DNA of 64,000 nt from Helichrysum umbraculigerum (taxonomy: Eukaryota; Streptophyta; Magnoliopsida; Asterales; Asteraceae). This document shows, piece by piece, positions 63,209 to 64,000 of this stretch. Location: the NCBI GenBank assembly GCA_949592205.1, contig CATIUR010000003.1:168319759-168383758 (forward strand), given 5' to 3'. Both the position numbers and the translations under genes were made by a program. The notes below the pieces were generated by a model, which saw only the letters and a program-made list of their open reading frames with translations, searched no databases and was not told the DNA's origin. Every line of letters begins with the position of its first letter. The first letter of the stretch is position 1.

Positions 63209-63913
63209 CTAGTAAAAGGAAGCCAAAGCGATAGCCAAGAATGTGACGGGTGCCATGGCGGTCAAAGCCAAAGATGTACTTAGTGATGGTGGAACGGGGC
63301 TGCCCGTAGGAGATTGCTCAAATGCGGATGGAGGATTTGCAATGGTAGATGGTGGAGATAGTGGTGTTGATCCGGGAGTAGTGGCAGTAGCGGGGGAAAC
63401 ATTGATAGTTAATTTCTGACCAATTTGGCAATGACTCACAACAGTACAAATAAAGTAGTGTGGGCCGGATCGGGTCAAGGTGATGGTAGCGGGCCCAGTG
63501 GGGTTTAGTGATAGAGTGTTGGTGGATGTGCATGGGCCATAAGCCGCTTGTGAAATTTCTGCAACGTTGTGTAATCCACTGGTGAAGTTGAAAAAGAGAG
63601 TATCACCCACGGTGAAGTTTTGTTGAGATGCCCATGTGGTATATGTGGCGTCACCATTGGGTGGAATGGTCCATCCCAATGCATCTCCTACGATGTGCCT
63701 GTTTATTAATTTGATAAATTCGTTTTAAGGCATATAAATAATAATTAACGTACAAAACAAACCTTGTACATTATACATAAGACTATACATATCACATAAA
63801 AAGGACCAAATAAGCAAAATGACTTACCTTGTTTGTGCCATTGTGGATTGTAGTTGGAAAGATGCAACCATGATGAACATCAACACAACCATTATTGATT
63901 TTAATCCTGCCAT
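63209..63913 (-). CDS. Stellacyanin-like phytocyanin, GPI-anchored
   Basis: Small secreted blue copper protein of the cell surface. Two exons, 63913-63828 and 63698-63209, join with GT-AG and in frame to 191 aa. Residues 1 to about 27 (MAGLKSIMVVLMFIMVASFQ and on) form a signal peptide. The plastocyanin-like domain follows, from HIVGDALGWTIPP to about residue 125. Copper ligands are visible: His in SGLHNV, Cys in HYFIC, His in VSHC, and Gln in IGQKL as the axial ligand. That Gln is typical of stellacyanin/mavicyanin rather than plantacyanin (Met). The disulfide partners GPC and SHC are present. A Pro/Ser/Thr-rich, arabinogalactan-like stretch and a hydrophobic tail (ALTAMAPVTFLAIALASFY) suggest a GPI anchor. 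All ligands are intact, so it is likely functional and not an early-nodulin-like type. Confidence 0.92.
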
Positions 63914-64000
63914 TTTATTTTTTAAGAGTTAGAATCTCAGGATTTTGTTTTGGAGTTCCTCTCTATGGGGTACGTTCTGATATGAGGTGATATGATATTG
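63914..64000 (-). promoter_or_regulatory. 5' UTR / proximal promoter of the phytocyanin gene
   Basis: Upstream side, on the minus strand, of the start codon at 63913. Too short a piece is visible to place a TATA box or transcription start with confidence. Confidence 0.35.

Overview
This is a 64-kb stretch of a plant nuclear genome from a eudicot. The evidence is large genes with many GT-AG introns, plant-only protein families (TOPLESS corepressor, phytocyanin, plant mobile domain), and dense LTR retrotransposons, Helitrons and MITEs. A composite-family (Asteraceae) genome is my guess from the general look of the repeats; nothing in the window proves it.

Layout. (1) 1-1065 is the right-hand part of an LTR. 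(2) 2743-12005 (+) is a complete TOPLESS-related transcriptional corepressor: I resolved 25 coding exons that join in frame to 1140 aa. (3) 14044-24520 (-) is a complete WDR11-type WD40 protein: 20 coding exons, 1347 aa. These two genes converge, and the 2-kb gap between their stop codons holds a foldback element and a Helitron-like remnant. Their introns carry an hAT-type MITE with a target-site duplication, a SINE-like repeat and copies of a dispersed 'GGTGGCAAAATGGG' repeat. (4) 24.5-34.6 kb has no intact gene, only exon-like debris, a tandem duplication and a TA microsatellite. (5) 34589-46247 is a young, complete, minus-strand Athila-type Ty3/gypsy element: 2550-bp LTRs, GTGCT target-site duplication and a tRNA-Asp-type primer site. 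Its single intact ORF (1351 aa) encodes Gag and a retropepsin-like protease, followed by about 380 residues of helical, apparently repeated sequence that I do not recognise. It has no reverse transcriptase, RNase H or integrase, so it should depend on a partner element. (6) 46.2-47.2 kb is the 3' end of a Helitron carrying an acyl-CoA-synthetase/4CL-like exon. (7) 48.6-49.1 kb holds degenerate gypsy 3' ends. (8) 50.9-60.8 kb is a plant-mobile-domain (PMD) pseudogene interrupted by a Helitron-like element and by a second young LTR element (53313-60680). That second element has 2.85-kb LTRs, a TATAC duplication and an internal region of only 1.66 kb without gag or pol; each LTR carries a tRNA-like A/B-box module. 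(9) 61-62.6 kb has duplicated kinase-like fragments and an inverted second copy of the PMD exon. (10) 63209-63913 (-) is an intact two-exon stellacyanin-like phytocyanin.

The three intact host genes do not look functionally linked. The most unusual content is the two young, non-autonomous LTR elements and what each carries: a Gag-Pro with a novel tail replacing pol in one, and a pol III promoter-like module inside the LTRs of the other.
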